Assembly (NCBI RefSeq): GCF_015351765.1
Contig: NZ_JADKQA010000002.1
Span: 113,402 to 177,401, forward strand
Reading direction: 5' to 3'
Origin: Clostridium vitabionis
Lineage (GTDB): Bacteria > Bacillota > Clostridia > Lachnospirales > Lachnospiraceae
DNA: 64,000 nucleotides
Part shown: piece after piece, positions 54,030 to 62,956 of the stretch
How positions within the stretch are numbered: position 1 is the first letter of the stretch
How the letters are laid out: each line of letters starts with the position of its first letter
Made by a program: the position numbers and the translations under genes
Notes under the pieces: model-generated
Told to the model about the DNA's origin: nothing
Seen by the model: only the letters and a program-made list of their open reading frames with translations
The model's database searches: none

Positions 54030-54741
54030 GCAGTGGCTGGAATCCCTGACGGCGGCAGACGCGGAGCTGCTTCGGCGGGGGATCAGGACGATGATGAGCC
54101 GGACATTTATCGTCAAGGCGGCTGACCGGGGATTGTTCCGTTTTTTCAGCAGAAACCGGGACATCCTGGACAAGTATTTTTCCGCGGCGGGCTACAGCCT
54201 CCGGGTGGATGAGGATTACGGCATCTGCATGCTTCGGGACCGGACGGAGGAGAAGCCGGAGATTGCCTCCATCAACCGGAAAAATTTCCGCGTCCGGGAC
54301 AGCGTCATCTACTGCTGCCTGGCCTGGATCTTTATCGGCAAGATGAACGCGGGCATGGATCGCGCCGTGGTGATCTCCCCGGCGGAACTGACGCACGCCC
54401 TGGAACAGTTTGACATCGGCGCCGGCTTCCGCACGGCCTACTCCCTGATGCAGATCCGGGAGAGCCTTAAGGTTCTCGAACAATATTCCCTGGTGGCAGT
54501 CAACGGCGAGCTGGGCGAGCCGGACTGCGCGCTCGTCCTCTACCCGAGCCTTTTGTTCGGCCTCTCCGTCGAGGAGATGAAAAAGATCCTGGAGGAGCAC
54601 GGGGAGACTTACCGGAGCTACTACGGCGGTCCCGGGAGAAGAAGGGGAAAATCCGGAAGCGCTGATGGTGCCGAGGATGCCGGGGAGGAAGACCCGGACG
54701 ACGCGGAGAACGAGTATTTTGATGGGGAAGAGACAGAATGA
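54010..54741 (+). CDS. jetB: Wadjet system protein JetB
   Basis: 243-residue JetB/DUF4194-type subunit, the accessory (KITE-like) protein of the JetABC complex. Features recalled for the family are visible: a start region (TYEQWLESL), RGIRTMMSRTFIVKAADRGLFRFF and LAWIFIGKMNAG. A winged-helix-like segment and an acidic C-terminus (EDAGEEDPDDAENEYFDGEE) complete it. It overlaps jetA (20 nt) and jetC (ATGA, 4 nt), so the operon is translationally coupled. Confidence 0.8.
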   Translation: MENLTYEQWLESLTAADAELLRRGIRTMMSRTFIVKAADRGLFRFFSRNRDILDKYFSAAGYSLRVDEDYGICMLRDRTEEKPEIASINRKNFRVRDSVIYCCLAWIFIGKMNAGMDRAVVISPAELTHALEQFDIGAGFRTAYSLMQIRESLKVLEQYSLVAVNGELGEPDCALVLYPSLLFGLSVEEMKKILEEHGETYRSYYGGPGRRRGKSGSADGAEDAGEEDPDDAENEYFDGEETE

Positions 54742-57700
54742 TCAAAGCTTCAGGGGCGCCGGAAACGGCAGCTAAGCGCACAGGGCCGGGGACACGGCTG
54801 ATCCGGGATGTCCTCATCACCAACTGGGCGGTCTATACCTGCTCCCGGTTCAGGGTCAACGGTTCCGCCCTGATGACGGGCATGAATGAGTCTGGGAAAT
54901 CCACGGCAATCGACGCGATGGTCTATGCCATGTTTGGCATGACGGATTTTAACCTGCAGGCGGGCGCCGGGGATGACGAGCGGAGCGTCTACGCCTATGT
55001 GGTGGGCGACACGAAGGACAATGAGGACCGCTACCTGCGCGGCGGCATGGACGTGACCAGCTGGATCGCGGTGGATGTCTATAACCCGGTGGACGGGACG
55101 TATCTCACGGAGGGCGTCTGCATCGAGCTCTTTAAGAATGAGAACCGGACCCGCGCGCAGTGGTTTGTCCAGCCGGACGCCACGATCGATGATTTCAACT
55201 TTTACCGGAAAAATGGCACGGCCTATGAATTTACTGCCAGACAGGATCTCCGCTGCAAGGGGAAAAAAGTCCGGTTTTTCCGAAAAGAAGAAGGAATTGC
55301 CACATTTCTCAGATCCTGCGGCCTCCGCCTCAACGCGGACGGCATCCGGCAACTCCGGGGGAAGCTCCGCCGCCTGCTGGCCTGCGGGAAGAAGAAAATG
55401 GATATCAACGCTTTTATCCGGGACTCGATCTTCGAGGAGGACCAGAGCGCGGCGGACTCCCTGAAAAATATCCTCCGCCATCGCGAGGAGTATGATGAGC
55501 TGCAGAAGTCACTCAAGGTGCTCAGCGAGGAGAAGGAGCTGCTCCAGCAGATCGAGGACGGCTACCGGGTTTTCGTCGAGAAAGGCGCGGAGATGACGAG
55601 GCGCCGGATGGCATTTGCCCGCTACCGGTATATGCAGCAGAAAAACGCGGACGATAACACGGCGGAGCGGATCAGCCGTGCCCTGGAGCAGGAGCGGGTT
55701 CTCGAGAAGCAGAAAAAGAAGGCGGTCCGCGACGAGGAGAAGGCGGAGGTCGCCTACTCGGATGCCAGGGCGGCCGTCGTCCAGCGGAGCGCCCCGGTCA
55801 AGCAACTGGAAAATGAGATTGCCGAGCTCACCCGCGAGCGCGAGGCGGTGGAGGAATCCCTTGTCGCGCTCCGGAGCGTCCGCAAGAAGGCGATAGACAT
55901 CTTCGGGGATGAGCAGGATGTGACCGTGGATCCGGAGAGACTGGAGATTTTCAACGATATCAGCGGAACCCAGTCCTCCGCTGACCGGATCACCGAAGAA
56001 CTCCAGCACCTGGAGCAGGAGCGGCTCAGCCTCCGTGACCATCTGGACGACCGCCGGATCGCCATCACGATCCGCCAGAAGGAATGCGGGCGTAAGCTCG
56101 AGGAACTGGGCGGTGAGATCCGGAGCCTCAGGCTGAACAGACGGATCCTCCCGCCGAAGATGGAGCCGGAGCTGGAGCAGTTCCGCGCGCTGATGAAGAA
56201 GGAGAAAAGGGAGTCGGAGGTCAGCATCCTTGCCGACCTGGTGAACGATATTGATCCCCGCTGGCAGGCGGCGGCAGAGGCATTTCTGGCGGGTCGGAGA
56301 TTCAACATCCTGGTCAATCCCGAGGATGTCCCCAGCGCCCTGAGGATCATCCATGACCGGAAATTCAGCCACCTCTACCTTGTGATGACGAACCGGATGG
56401 AGGAGATTCCGGACCTTCCGCCGGAGGGCTCCCTCGCGTCAAAATTCACGATCGCGAACGTCTACGCGAGGAAATATGTGAATTTCGTCTGCGGGAACCT
56501 CCTCTGCGTGGAGACCCTGGAAGAATTGAATGACCACCCGAAGGGAGCCATCATGGCGGACGGCATGATGGCACAGGGCATTGTCGCCCACCGGCTTTCC
56601 CCGGCGCGCGACATGGTGTTCGGCCGGGAGGCGGTCCAGCGCCTGCTTGCCTCGAGGATGGAGGAGCAGAAGCAGCAGGCCGCAGAGAAGCGGAAACTTG
56701 ACGGGGAGCTGGACAGCCTGCGCTCGCGGGGCGCGAGGATCAACGACGTCTCCTTCGCCCCATCCCTGTACGATGTGACAGCGCCTGCGGTTCTTCCCCG
56801 GATCGGGAAGGAACTCGCACAGAAGCAGAAAGACCTTGACAGCCTGAAGAAGGACCCCTCCCTCAAAAAGCTGATGGATCTGGAGGCTGCCGCCCTCACG
56901 CAGCTGTCGGAGAAAAAGGCTGTCCGGACAGAGACCGAGACGAAGCTCACGCAGATCCGCGTCAAGCGGGAAAATGACGAGAGGATCCTTGCCGACGGCC
57001 GCAGGACGGAAAAGGAGCTCTTCGACGCGTACGATGCCCTGGCGGTGCAGGATCCCGGCGAGGCTGCCGCCGCGGAAGCGCTGTATGAAAAACAGAAGAA
57101 TATCCAGGAGGATTCGATCCGCCACGCCATCACCGACCTCCAGGGAGCGCTGGAAAGGGTGAAGGAGCAGATGACCGAAAACATGTACCGGTACAATGCC
57201 TCCCACACCGGATTTGCTCCCGGCCTCGCCGGAATCCAGAAATACCTAAGCCGCCTGGATGCCCTTAGGACGCGCGATATCGAGGAGGCGAGAAACCGCG
57301 TGCGGGCGAAGGAGCAAACGATCTCCGATACCTTCATGCGCGACTTTGTGGAGGTGATCTACGCGAGAATCCGGCGCATGAGCGACCAGAAGGACGCTAT
57401 CAACCGGATGCTGTCCCGCCACGCCTTCGGGGACAAGACCTACTCGATCCTGATGCGGGAGAAAAAGAGCTCGGAGCTTGCGCCCTTCTTCGCGATCGCG
57501 AAAAAGATCGACCAGCTCGGCGGCGCCGGGTCGCTCGACGTCTACCTCAGCATGAACCGGAATTTCCTGCAGGAGGGCGGCATGGCGGAGCAGTTCACCG
57601 ACTTCCGGGATACGGTGTTCACCGCGGAGGACATGGCGGAGTATACCGACTACCGGCAGTATTTCACCTTCGATGTCCGGGTGCAGGCGGCGGACGGCCA

Positions 57701-58028
57701 TACCGCGTACCTCTCGAGCTCGCAGGGAATCTACTCCGGCGGCGGAAAGCAGACGCCGTACTTTATCCTTCTCGCGGCGGCTCTGATGACCAGCTACGGG
57801 AGCGACGCCTGCTGCCTCAGGCCGGCATTTATCGACGAGGCCTTTGCGGCGCTCGACGACAGCCGGATTTTCAGCATGATCGAGTACTTTAACGAGCTTG
57901 GCCTGCAGGTCTTCTACGCGGCGCCGCCGGAGAAGATGGCCAATATCTCGCCATATGTCGGCACGACGCTCGCGGTGGTGAAGAAAGGAAGAAAGGCTGA
58001 TATCATCGACGGCCTTGTCGGTGTCTGA
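54738..58028 (+). CDS. jetC: Wadjet system SMC-family ATPase JetC
   Basis: 1096-residue SMC/RecN-family motor that extrudes plasmid DNA loops in Wadjet. Walker A is GMNESGKST at residues 48-56. Two long coiled coils flank a hinge-like centre (the Glu/Lys/Arg-rich stretches near 270-420 and 680-870). The C-terminal head has signature SSSQGIYSGGGKQ and Walker B FIDEAFAALDDSR. Size and arrangement match MukB/JetC-like ATPases. The N-terminal 20 residues before LIRDVLITNW are an unusual Pro/Gly tail. Confidence 0.88.
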   Translation: MIKASGAPETAAKRTGPGTRLIRDVLITNWAVYTCSRFRVNGSALMTGMNESGKSTAIDAMVYAMFGMTDFNLQAGAGDDERSVYAYVVGDTKDNEDRYLRGGMDVTSWIAVDVYNPVDGTYLTEGVCIELFKNENRTRAQWFVQPDATIDDFNFYRKNGTAYEFTARQDLRCKGKKVRFFRKEEGIATFLRSCGLRLNADGIRQLRGKLRRLLACGKKKMDINAFIRDSIFEEDQSAADSLKNILRHREEYDELQKSLKVLSEEKELLQQIEDGYRVFVEKGAEMTRRRMAFARYRYMQQKNADDNTAERISRALEQERVLEKQKKKAVRDEEKAEVAYSDARAAVVQRSAPVKQLENEIAELTREREAVEESLVALRSVRKKAIDIFGDEQDVTVDPERLEIFNDISGTQSSADRITEELQHLEQERLSLRDHLDDRRIAITIRQKECGRKLEELGGEIRSLRLNRRILPPKMEPELEQFRALMKKEKRESEVSILADLVNDIDPRWQAAAEAFLAGRRFNILVNPEDVPSALRIIHDRKFSHLYLVMTNRMEEIPDLPPEGSLASKFTIANVYARKYVNFVCGNLLCVETLEELNDHPKGAIMADGMMAQGIVAHRLSPARDMVFGREAVQRLLASRMEEQKQQAAEKRKLDGELDSLRSRGARINDVSFAPSLYDVTAPAVLPRIGKELAQKQKDLDSLKKDPSLKKLMDLEAAALTQLSEKKAVRTETETKLTQIRVKRENDERILADGRRTEKELFDAYDALAVQDPGEAAAAEALYEKQKNIQEDSIRHAITDLQGALERVKEQMTENMYRYNASHTGFAPGLAGIQKYLSRLDALRTRDIEEARNRVRAKEQTISDTFMRDFVEVIYARIRRMSDQKDAINRMLSRHAFGDKTYSILMREKKSSELAPFFAIAKKIDQLGGAGSLDVYLSMNRNFLQEGGMAEQFTDFRDTVFTAEDMAEYTDYRQYFTFDVRVQAADGHTAYLSSSQGIYSGGGKQTPYFILLAAALMTSYGSDACCLRPAFIDEAFAALDDSRIFSMIEYFNELGLQVFYAAPPEKMANISPYVGTTLAVVKKGRKADIIDGLVGV

Positions 58029-58030
58029 TC

Positions 58031-59395
58031 ATGAGGGAAAATGGATCGGCAGGAGCCGGGAAAAAGAAGCTGCTGGACCACTGGCAGCAGCACCTCTTGG
58101 AACTCATCATCGCGAGGTATGAGCGGACAAGCACATACCGCAGGAAAAATGTCTTGAACCAGAACATCGCCATTTCCCCCGGGGCGGTCTGCCCGGACTA
58201 CGCCTCGGACAGCGCGGACGTGACGCAGATTGCGGAATTCGAGAAGTCCATGCAGGCACTGGAAGCATTTTCCCCGGTGCGGGTGACGTACAAGAACGGC
58301 CGCCTCGGCGGGGAATTCAAGGACATCCGCGTCCCCGCGGCGGAGGTGGAGCCCGCGCTCTATGCGCTCGCCGGGAAAGTGCCGAAGCGGGAGCTTCACG
58401 CCGCAGAGATCCCGCTCTATGAGCGCTACCGGGACAAAGACCCGCTCCTCGGGCGGTTCTGCGACGACCAGATTGCCCTTCTCCGGGCAGACCACGAATC
58501 CTGGTTCCGGGATTCCGCGGAGTCTGTGCTTAAGCTCACCCTGCGGATTCTCAGGAACCGGCGGGATATTCTCCTCCGGGAGATCTCCATCCAGGTCTTT
58601 GGCTACACCAAAACGCTGGACAGTGGGTCTCTCCTGCAGAAATCGCTGCGGATTCTCAAGCGGTACGGGGACTACGGGTTCACGGCGGAAGATTTCTCTG
58701 ACCCGAAGGAGTATGACGACGCGGTTCTCGGGGAATACGCGGTTTTCCGCAATCCCTCTTACGTCAATTTCAGCGGGAACGGCGAGATTCTCTTTGACAA
58801 CGGTTCGCGGCTCACCCTGAAAAGCGGGATCCCGGTAGCCGTGCGCTCGGACATGATTGCCCGGATCGCTCATATCCGCGTCGACGCGGAGGCGTTCATA
58901 ACGGTGGAAAACCTGGCCTCCTACAACCGCCTGGCGGAGAGCGCGGGTGCCCCGGCGGATCAGTTGGAAAATGCTCCGGCTGTGGGGTCAGCGGATGCTC
59001 CGGACGTGGAGCCGGCGGAGGATCCCGCCGTGGGGGTTCCCTTCTATGTCTATCTCGCCGGGTATCACAACAAGGCGAAGCAGGATTTCCTCGTCAGGAT
59101 CCGGGAGGAGAATCCGGGCATCCGCCGCTGGTATCATTTTGGGGATATCGACCCGGACGGCTTCTATATCCTGGAAAATCTCCGGGCGAAGACCGGGATT
59201 GATTTCCAGCCGTTCCGCATGGGGACGGCAGAGCTGATTTCGCACAGGGAATATTGCCGGAAACTGGAAGACAATGACCTCGTCAAGGCAAAGAACCTTC
59301 TGGCTGCCGGCAGATATCCGGAGGTTATGCGGTATATGCTGGATCATAACTGCAAGCTTGAGCAGGAGATTCTCTCCCTGCCCGCGGCGGAGTGA
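58031..59395 (+). CDS. jetD: Wadjet system nuclease JetD
   Basis: 454-residue JetD-type nuclease, the topoisomerase VI/Spo11-related subunit that cuts plasmid DNA. The Toprim motif is GDIDPDG at residues 371-377 (YHFGDIDPDGFYIL), and a winged-helix-like N-terminal part contains YERTSTYRRK. It starts 2 nt after jetC. An Ala/Pro/Glu-rich linker (about 318-332) separates the two halves and may be flexible. Completes a jetABCD set in the standard order. Confidence 0.85.
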   Translation: MRENGSAGAGKKKLLDHWQQHLLELIIARYERTSTYRRKNVLNQNIAISPGAVCPDYASDSADVTQIAEFEKSMQALEAFSPVRVTYKNGRLGGEFKDIRVPAAEVEPALYALAGKVPKRELHAAEIPLYERYRDKDPLLGRFCDDQIALLRADHESWFRDSAESVLKLTLRILRNRRDILLREISIQVFGYTKTLDSGSLLQKSLRILKRYGDYGFTAEDFSDPKEYDDAVLGEYAVFRNPSYVNFSGNGEILFDNGSRLTLKSGIPVAVRSDMIARIAHIRVDAEAFITVENLASYNRLAESAGAPADQLENAPAVGSADAPDVEPAEDPAVGVPFYVYLAGYHNKAKQDFLVRIREENPGIRRWYHFGDIDPDGFYILENLRAKTGIDFQPFRMGTAELISHREYCRKLEDNDLVKAKNLLAAGRYPEVMRYMLDHNCKLEQEILSLPAAE

Positions 59396-59543
59396 GGAGA
59401 TTCGTCTGATCGGGGCGGGGACACAGCAAGGCCTTGCGGTGGACAGGTCACCGGAGAAAATGACGCTTGCTCCCCGCGGGGAGAGAACAAGGTGCACAAA
59501 AACAACTGGCCATTTTGCCGGGATGGGAAGAAAGGCGAAAGGT

Positions 59544-60299
59544 ATGGCAGAGACAATTCTCTACGGCGTCGGCGTCGGACCGGGGGATCCGGAGCTGATG
59601 ACGCTCAAGGCAGCGCGGCTGATCCGGGAAAACCGGGTGATTGCCCTTCCGGGGCGCACCCCGCGGGAGACCGCGGCTTACCGGATCGCCGTCCGGGCAG
59701 TGCCGGAACTGGCCGGAAAGCAGCTTCTCCCCCTCGATTTCCCCATGACGGAGGATCCGGGAAAACTGGCGGAGAGCCTTCGCGCCAACGCTGTTCTGGT
59801 GGAGCGGGAGCTTCTCGGCGGGGAAAATGTCATTTTCCTTACGCTCGGTGACGTCTCGGTCTACTCGACATTCTCCGAGCTCAGGAGGGAGGTGGAACGG
59901 GACGGCTTCCGCACCGAGGCGGTCAGCGGGATCCCCTCGTTCTGCGCGGCGGCTGCCCGGGCGGGAGTGCCGCTCTGCGAGCGCAGGGAGAGGCTTGTGA
60001 TTATCCCGGCGCTGCCGGGGGAAGGAGGCACGGGCGCTGTCCAATCTGCCGGGTGGTCTGCTCCGGCAGGGCAGGAAACCTGCGTGCTTATGAAATCCGG
60101 CAGCAGCCTCGGAAAAATCCGGGACCGCTGCCGGGATGCGGGTCTTTCTCTATGGGCGATGGAAAACTGCGGGATGCCGGGCGAGCGGATTTACCGGAGC
60201 CTTGAGGAAATCCCCGAACAGGGCGGATATTTCACCCTCGCGGTTGTCCGCGGGCCGCGTGCCCGGGAGATCCTTTTTGCGGAGCCGGAGAAGCCGTGA
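59544..60299 (+). CDS. cobI: precorrin-2/cobalt-factor-2 C20-methyltransferase
   Basis: 251-residue SAM-dependent methyltransferase of the cobalamin pathway (CobI/CbiL). The SAM loop GVGVGPGDPELMTLKAARLI is near the N-terminus and the motif LTLGDVSVYSTFSELR is conserved, as is GIPSFCAAAARAGVPLCER. It adds the C-20 methyl of the corrin ring. The ATG at 59544 is chosen because AAAGG is 8 nt upstream, although an in-frame ATG at 59523 exists. It stands alone: no other cobalamin gene is in the window. Confidence 0.88.
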   Translation: MAETILYGVGVGPGDPELMTLKAARLIRENRVIALPGRTPRETAAYRIAVRAVPELAGKQLLPLDFPMTEDPGKLAESLRANAVLVERELLGGENVIFLTLGDVSVYSTFSELRREVERDGFRTEAVSGIPSFCAAAARAGVPLCERRERLVIIPALPGEGGTGAVQSAGWSAPAGQETCVLMKSGSSLGKIRDRCRDAGLSLWAMENCGMPGERIYRSLEEIPEQGGYFTLAVVRGPRAREILFAEPEKP

Positions 60300-60389
60300 G
60301 CGGCGGAAACCAGAAAGATCGATGCCGCAAGGAAAAACCGTGAGCGGCGGAAAGTGGGAGATGGTTTTCCTGCTTCGGGCATACAGATC

Positions 60390-60430
60390 GGGCGGGATGC
60401 GGAAAAACGTAAATTTTCCGCACCCCGCCC
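60390..60430. terminator. bidirectional terminator cobI / MetE-like gene
   Basis: GGGCGGG-A-TGCGGAAAA pairs with TTTTCCGCA-C-CCCGCCC: 16 bp with one mismatch, between two convergent genes. Two copies of CCGTGAGCGGCGGAAA (60294 and 60339 regions) lie just left of it. Confidence 0.75.
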
Positions 60431-60454
60431 CAAATTTTCCCTTTCGGCAGCTGC

Positions 60455-61573
60455 TTAGCAGTCCTTCCAGACTTCCTTCGCGATCTCCTTCACCAGGGAG
60501 AGCTTTGCCCACTGCTCCTCCTCGGTCAGGCGGTTTCCGATCTCACAGGAGGCAAATCCGCACTGGGGGCTGAGATACAGCCGGTCCAGCGGGATGTACT
60601 TTTCTGCCTCATGAATGCGGCGGATGACTTCCGCCTTGTCTTCCAGCTTGGGGTTCTTTGTGGTGATGAGGCCGAGAACCACCTTCTTGTCCGGGGAGAC
60701 CTTCGCGAGCGGCGCGAAGCTTCCGGAGCGCTCATCGTCAAACTCCAGATAGAGCGCGTCCACATGTTCCCCCGCAAATACGAAATCCGCGATGTCGTCG
60801 TACGGGCCGGAGCATGCGTAGGACGAATGATAATTGCCGCGGCAGATATGCGTGGTGACCGTGAGGTCCGCCGGGAGTCCCTCGAGGGCGAGATTATTGG
60901 CCCGGAGGTAGCGGGAAGCGTCACCCTCAAGCGTAGCGCCGCTGCCCTCACGGCTCTTCCAGTAACCTTTGTCCACGAGCATTCCCCAGGTGCAGTCATC
61001 CAGCTGGATATTGCGGCAGCCGGCGTCGTAGAGGTCCCGGATCACGGTGCGGTACGCGGCGGCGAGATCCCGGATCAATTCCTCGGTGTCCGGGTATACT
61101 GCCCTGGTGATCTTCTCGTTATCGCCGCGGAACAGCTCCACCAGGGTCTGTGCCGGCGACGGGATCGTCTGCTTGGCGACCGTGTGTTCGTCCTCAAACT
61201 GCTTGACGAAGCGGAAATGATCCACAAAGGGATGATTTTCCCCGCTGATTTTCCCGATAACGATCGCGGAGCCGTGCGTGGTCTCCTCCCCGTGAAAATA
61301 GTAGCCGTGATCCAGCTCGATGTGCTGGATGCCGTGAAGCCCCCACATAAAGTCCAGGTGCCAGTAGGCGCGGCGGAACTCCCCGTCGGTGATCACCGGA
61401 TAACCGGCCTTTTTCTGCTTTTCGACCAGGGCAGTGATTTCCTGATCCTCCACTTCCTTCAACCCGGCGGCGGAAAGGGTTCCCGCCTCGAAGGCCTTTC
61501 TTGCGTCCTTCAGTCTCTCCGGTCTCAGAAAACTTCCCACATAGTCATAACGGAACGGTGCACGCTTCTTCAT
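60455..61573 (-). CDS. MetE-like (YxjG-type) methyltransferase
   Basis: 372-residue protein of the cobalamin-independent methionine synthase C-terminal-domain family, close to Bacillus YxjG/YxjH. The metal-binding pattern His/Cys (THICRGN), Glu (LEFDDERSG) and Cys (SPQCGFASC) matches MetE zinc chemistry. It should transfer a methyl group to homocysteine, though the methyl donor (a folate or another compound) is not established for this short family. Start at 61573 with GAGGAG 6-8 nt upstream. Its upstream region holds a Met-box and it follows a LysR gene on the same strand. Confidence 0.85.
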   Translation of the reverse strand: MKKRAPFRYDYVGSFLRPERLKDARKAFEAGTLSAAGLKEVEDQEITALVEKQKKAGYPVITDGEFRRAYWHLDFMWGLHGIQHIELDHGYYFHGEETTHGSAIVIGKISGENHPFVDHFRFVKQFEDEHTVAKQTIPSPAQTLVELFRGDNEKITRAVYPDTEELIRDLAAAYRTVIRDLYDAGCRNIQLDDCTWGMLVDKGYWKSREGSGATLEGDASRYLRANNLALEGLPADLTVTTHICRGNYHSSYACSGPYDDIADFVFAGEHVDALYLEFDDERSGSFAPLAKVSPDKKVVLGLITTKNPKLEDKAEVIRRIHEAEKYIPLDRLYLSPQCGFASCEIGNRLTEEEQWAKLSLVKEIAKEVWKDC

Positions 61574-61671
61574 TGATTTCTCCTCCTCATGTTCTCGTCT
61601 GTCCCTCAGTTCATGGTGCGAGTATAACCGCCGGGGGAGATCCTGTAAAATACTTATGATCATGCATTGGA

Positions 61672-61688
61672 CATAGTTTAAAACTATA
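61672..61688. promoter_or_regulatory. Met-box (MtaR/MetR-type operator)
   Basis: Minus strand TATAGTTTTAAACTATG, which matches 16 of 17 positions of the streptococcal MET-box (TATAGTTT-S-AAACTATA as I remember it, counting the central base as free). It lies about 100 bp before the MetE-like gene, upstream of a TATTTT -10 (about 61652-61647), and 70 bp past the end of the LysR gene. Confidence 0.65.
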
Positions 61689-61757
61689 TCAAAGCGCAGA
61701 TTCCCGCGCGAAACCGTGACATTCCCCTGAGGGGCGTGTAAGGCTGCCGCGACTTCC

Positions 61758-62675
61758 TCAGGCTGTGCCACCGGATTCCCGCGCATACTGCTCGAGCAGG
61801 CGGATATAGAGTGTGGCGTAATGCCCCGGCGCCGTCCTTTTCGGGATAATGTAGCCGATGCGCATCTCGTCATCCACCTCGAGGGGGCGGGCTATGATAT
61901 TTTCCCCGTTCAGATCCTTATTGATGACGCCGCTGCAGATCGTGTAGCCATCGAGGCCGATCAGCAGGTTGAACAGCGTCGCGCGGTCACTGACCATGAT
62001 GTCCTTCGGGCTGTGCCGGGTGCTCAGGATCTCCTCAGAGTAGTAGAAGGCATTGTGCTCGCCCTGTTCGTAGGAGAGGCGGGGATACGGCTCAAGATCC
62101 TCAAGCCGGATGGCCTGCTTCTCGGCGAGCGGGCTGGCTGTGCTGATGAAGATGTGGGGCTTCGCCGTGAAGAGAAGATGAAATTCCAGGCCACGTTCCC
62201 GCATGACCTTCCGGAGAACCGTCTCATTGAAACTATTCAGGTAGAGGACGCCGACCGCGCTCCGGTACTGGGCGACGTCGTCCAGGATTTCCCAGGTCTT
62301 CGTCTCGCGGATACGGAAATCATACTCCGCGCCGCCGTACTGCCGGAGCAGCTCGGAAAATGCCTTGACCGCGAAGGAGTAGTGCTGCGTGGAGACGCAG
62401 AACTGGTGCCTGGACGGCGTCTCCCCCAGGTACTGCTCCCGGATCAGGTTCACCTGCTCCGCGACCTGCCGCGCGTAGCCGAGAAATTTCTCGCCATCGG
62501 GCGTCACTGTAACCCCGTGGTTCGTGCGGTGGAAAATGCTGATGCCGAGCTCATTTTCCAGCTCATGGACTGCGGCGGAGAGGCTCGGCTGGGTGAGAAA
62601 GAGCCTGCGGGCAGCCTCGGTGATGCTTCCCGTCTCCGCGATGAGGATGACATAATTCAGCTGGTCGAGCGTCAT
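61758..62675 (-). CDS. LysR-family regulator, likely methionine-related
   Basis: 305-residue LysR regulator beginning MTLDQLNYVILIAETGS, with the helix-turn-helix SITEAARRLFLTQPSLSAAVHELE. The start at 62675 has GGGAGG 6 nt upstream; upstream extensions lack an RBS. The C-terminal effector domain is complete (ending HYATLYIRLLEQYARE). The adjacent MetE-like gene and the Met-box suggest it is the MtaR/MetR-type regulator. This is inference by proximity and operator type. Confidence 0.9.
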   Translation of the reverse strand: MTLDQLNYVILIAETGSITEAARRLFLTQPSLSAAVHELENELGISIFHRTNHGVTVTPDGEKFLGYARQVAEQVNLIREQYLGETPSRHQFCVSTQHYSFAVKAFSELLRQYGGAEYDFRIRETKTWEILDDVAQYRSAVGVLYLNSFNETVLRKVMRERGLEFHLLFTAKPHIFISTASPLAEKQAIRLEDLEPYPRLSYEQGEHNAFYYSEEILSTRHSPKDIMVSDRATLFNLLIGLDGYTICSGVINKDLNGENIIARPLEVDDEMRIGYIIPKRTAPGHYATLYIRLLEQYARESGGTA

Positions 62676-62956
62676 AAGAAACCTCCCAGGGATGAAAATC
62701 GTGTTTGACGACTTCATCGTAACGAATGGCGCGGGGGATGTAAAGCGGAAACCGATCATCGATGATGTGGCGGCCTGGACGGGGAAGATCACGCGGAAAC
62801 AATGGGAAGCCGGGGCAGCGCGGAAACCAAGCCGGCACGGCTTCGGGGGGGGCAGTTGCTCGGGCAAAGTAGGTAAGATAATTTGACCGGTATATGCTAC
62901 ACTGGGGAAAAGAACATTTTCTCCGGCAGACTGCCGGACTTCTCTGGAGGCAAAAG

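Noticed and set aside
62692-62886. Small plus-strand open frame (64 codons) between LysR and the OYE gene
   Set aside because: No convincing RBS, no recognisable family, and it overlaps the regulatory region of two divergent genes. It may be spurious.
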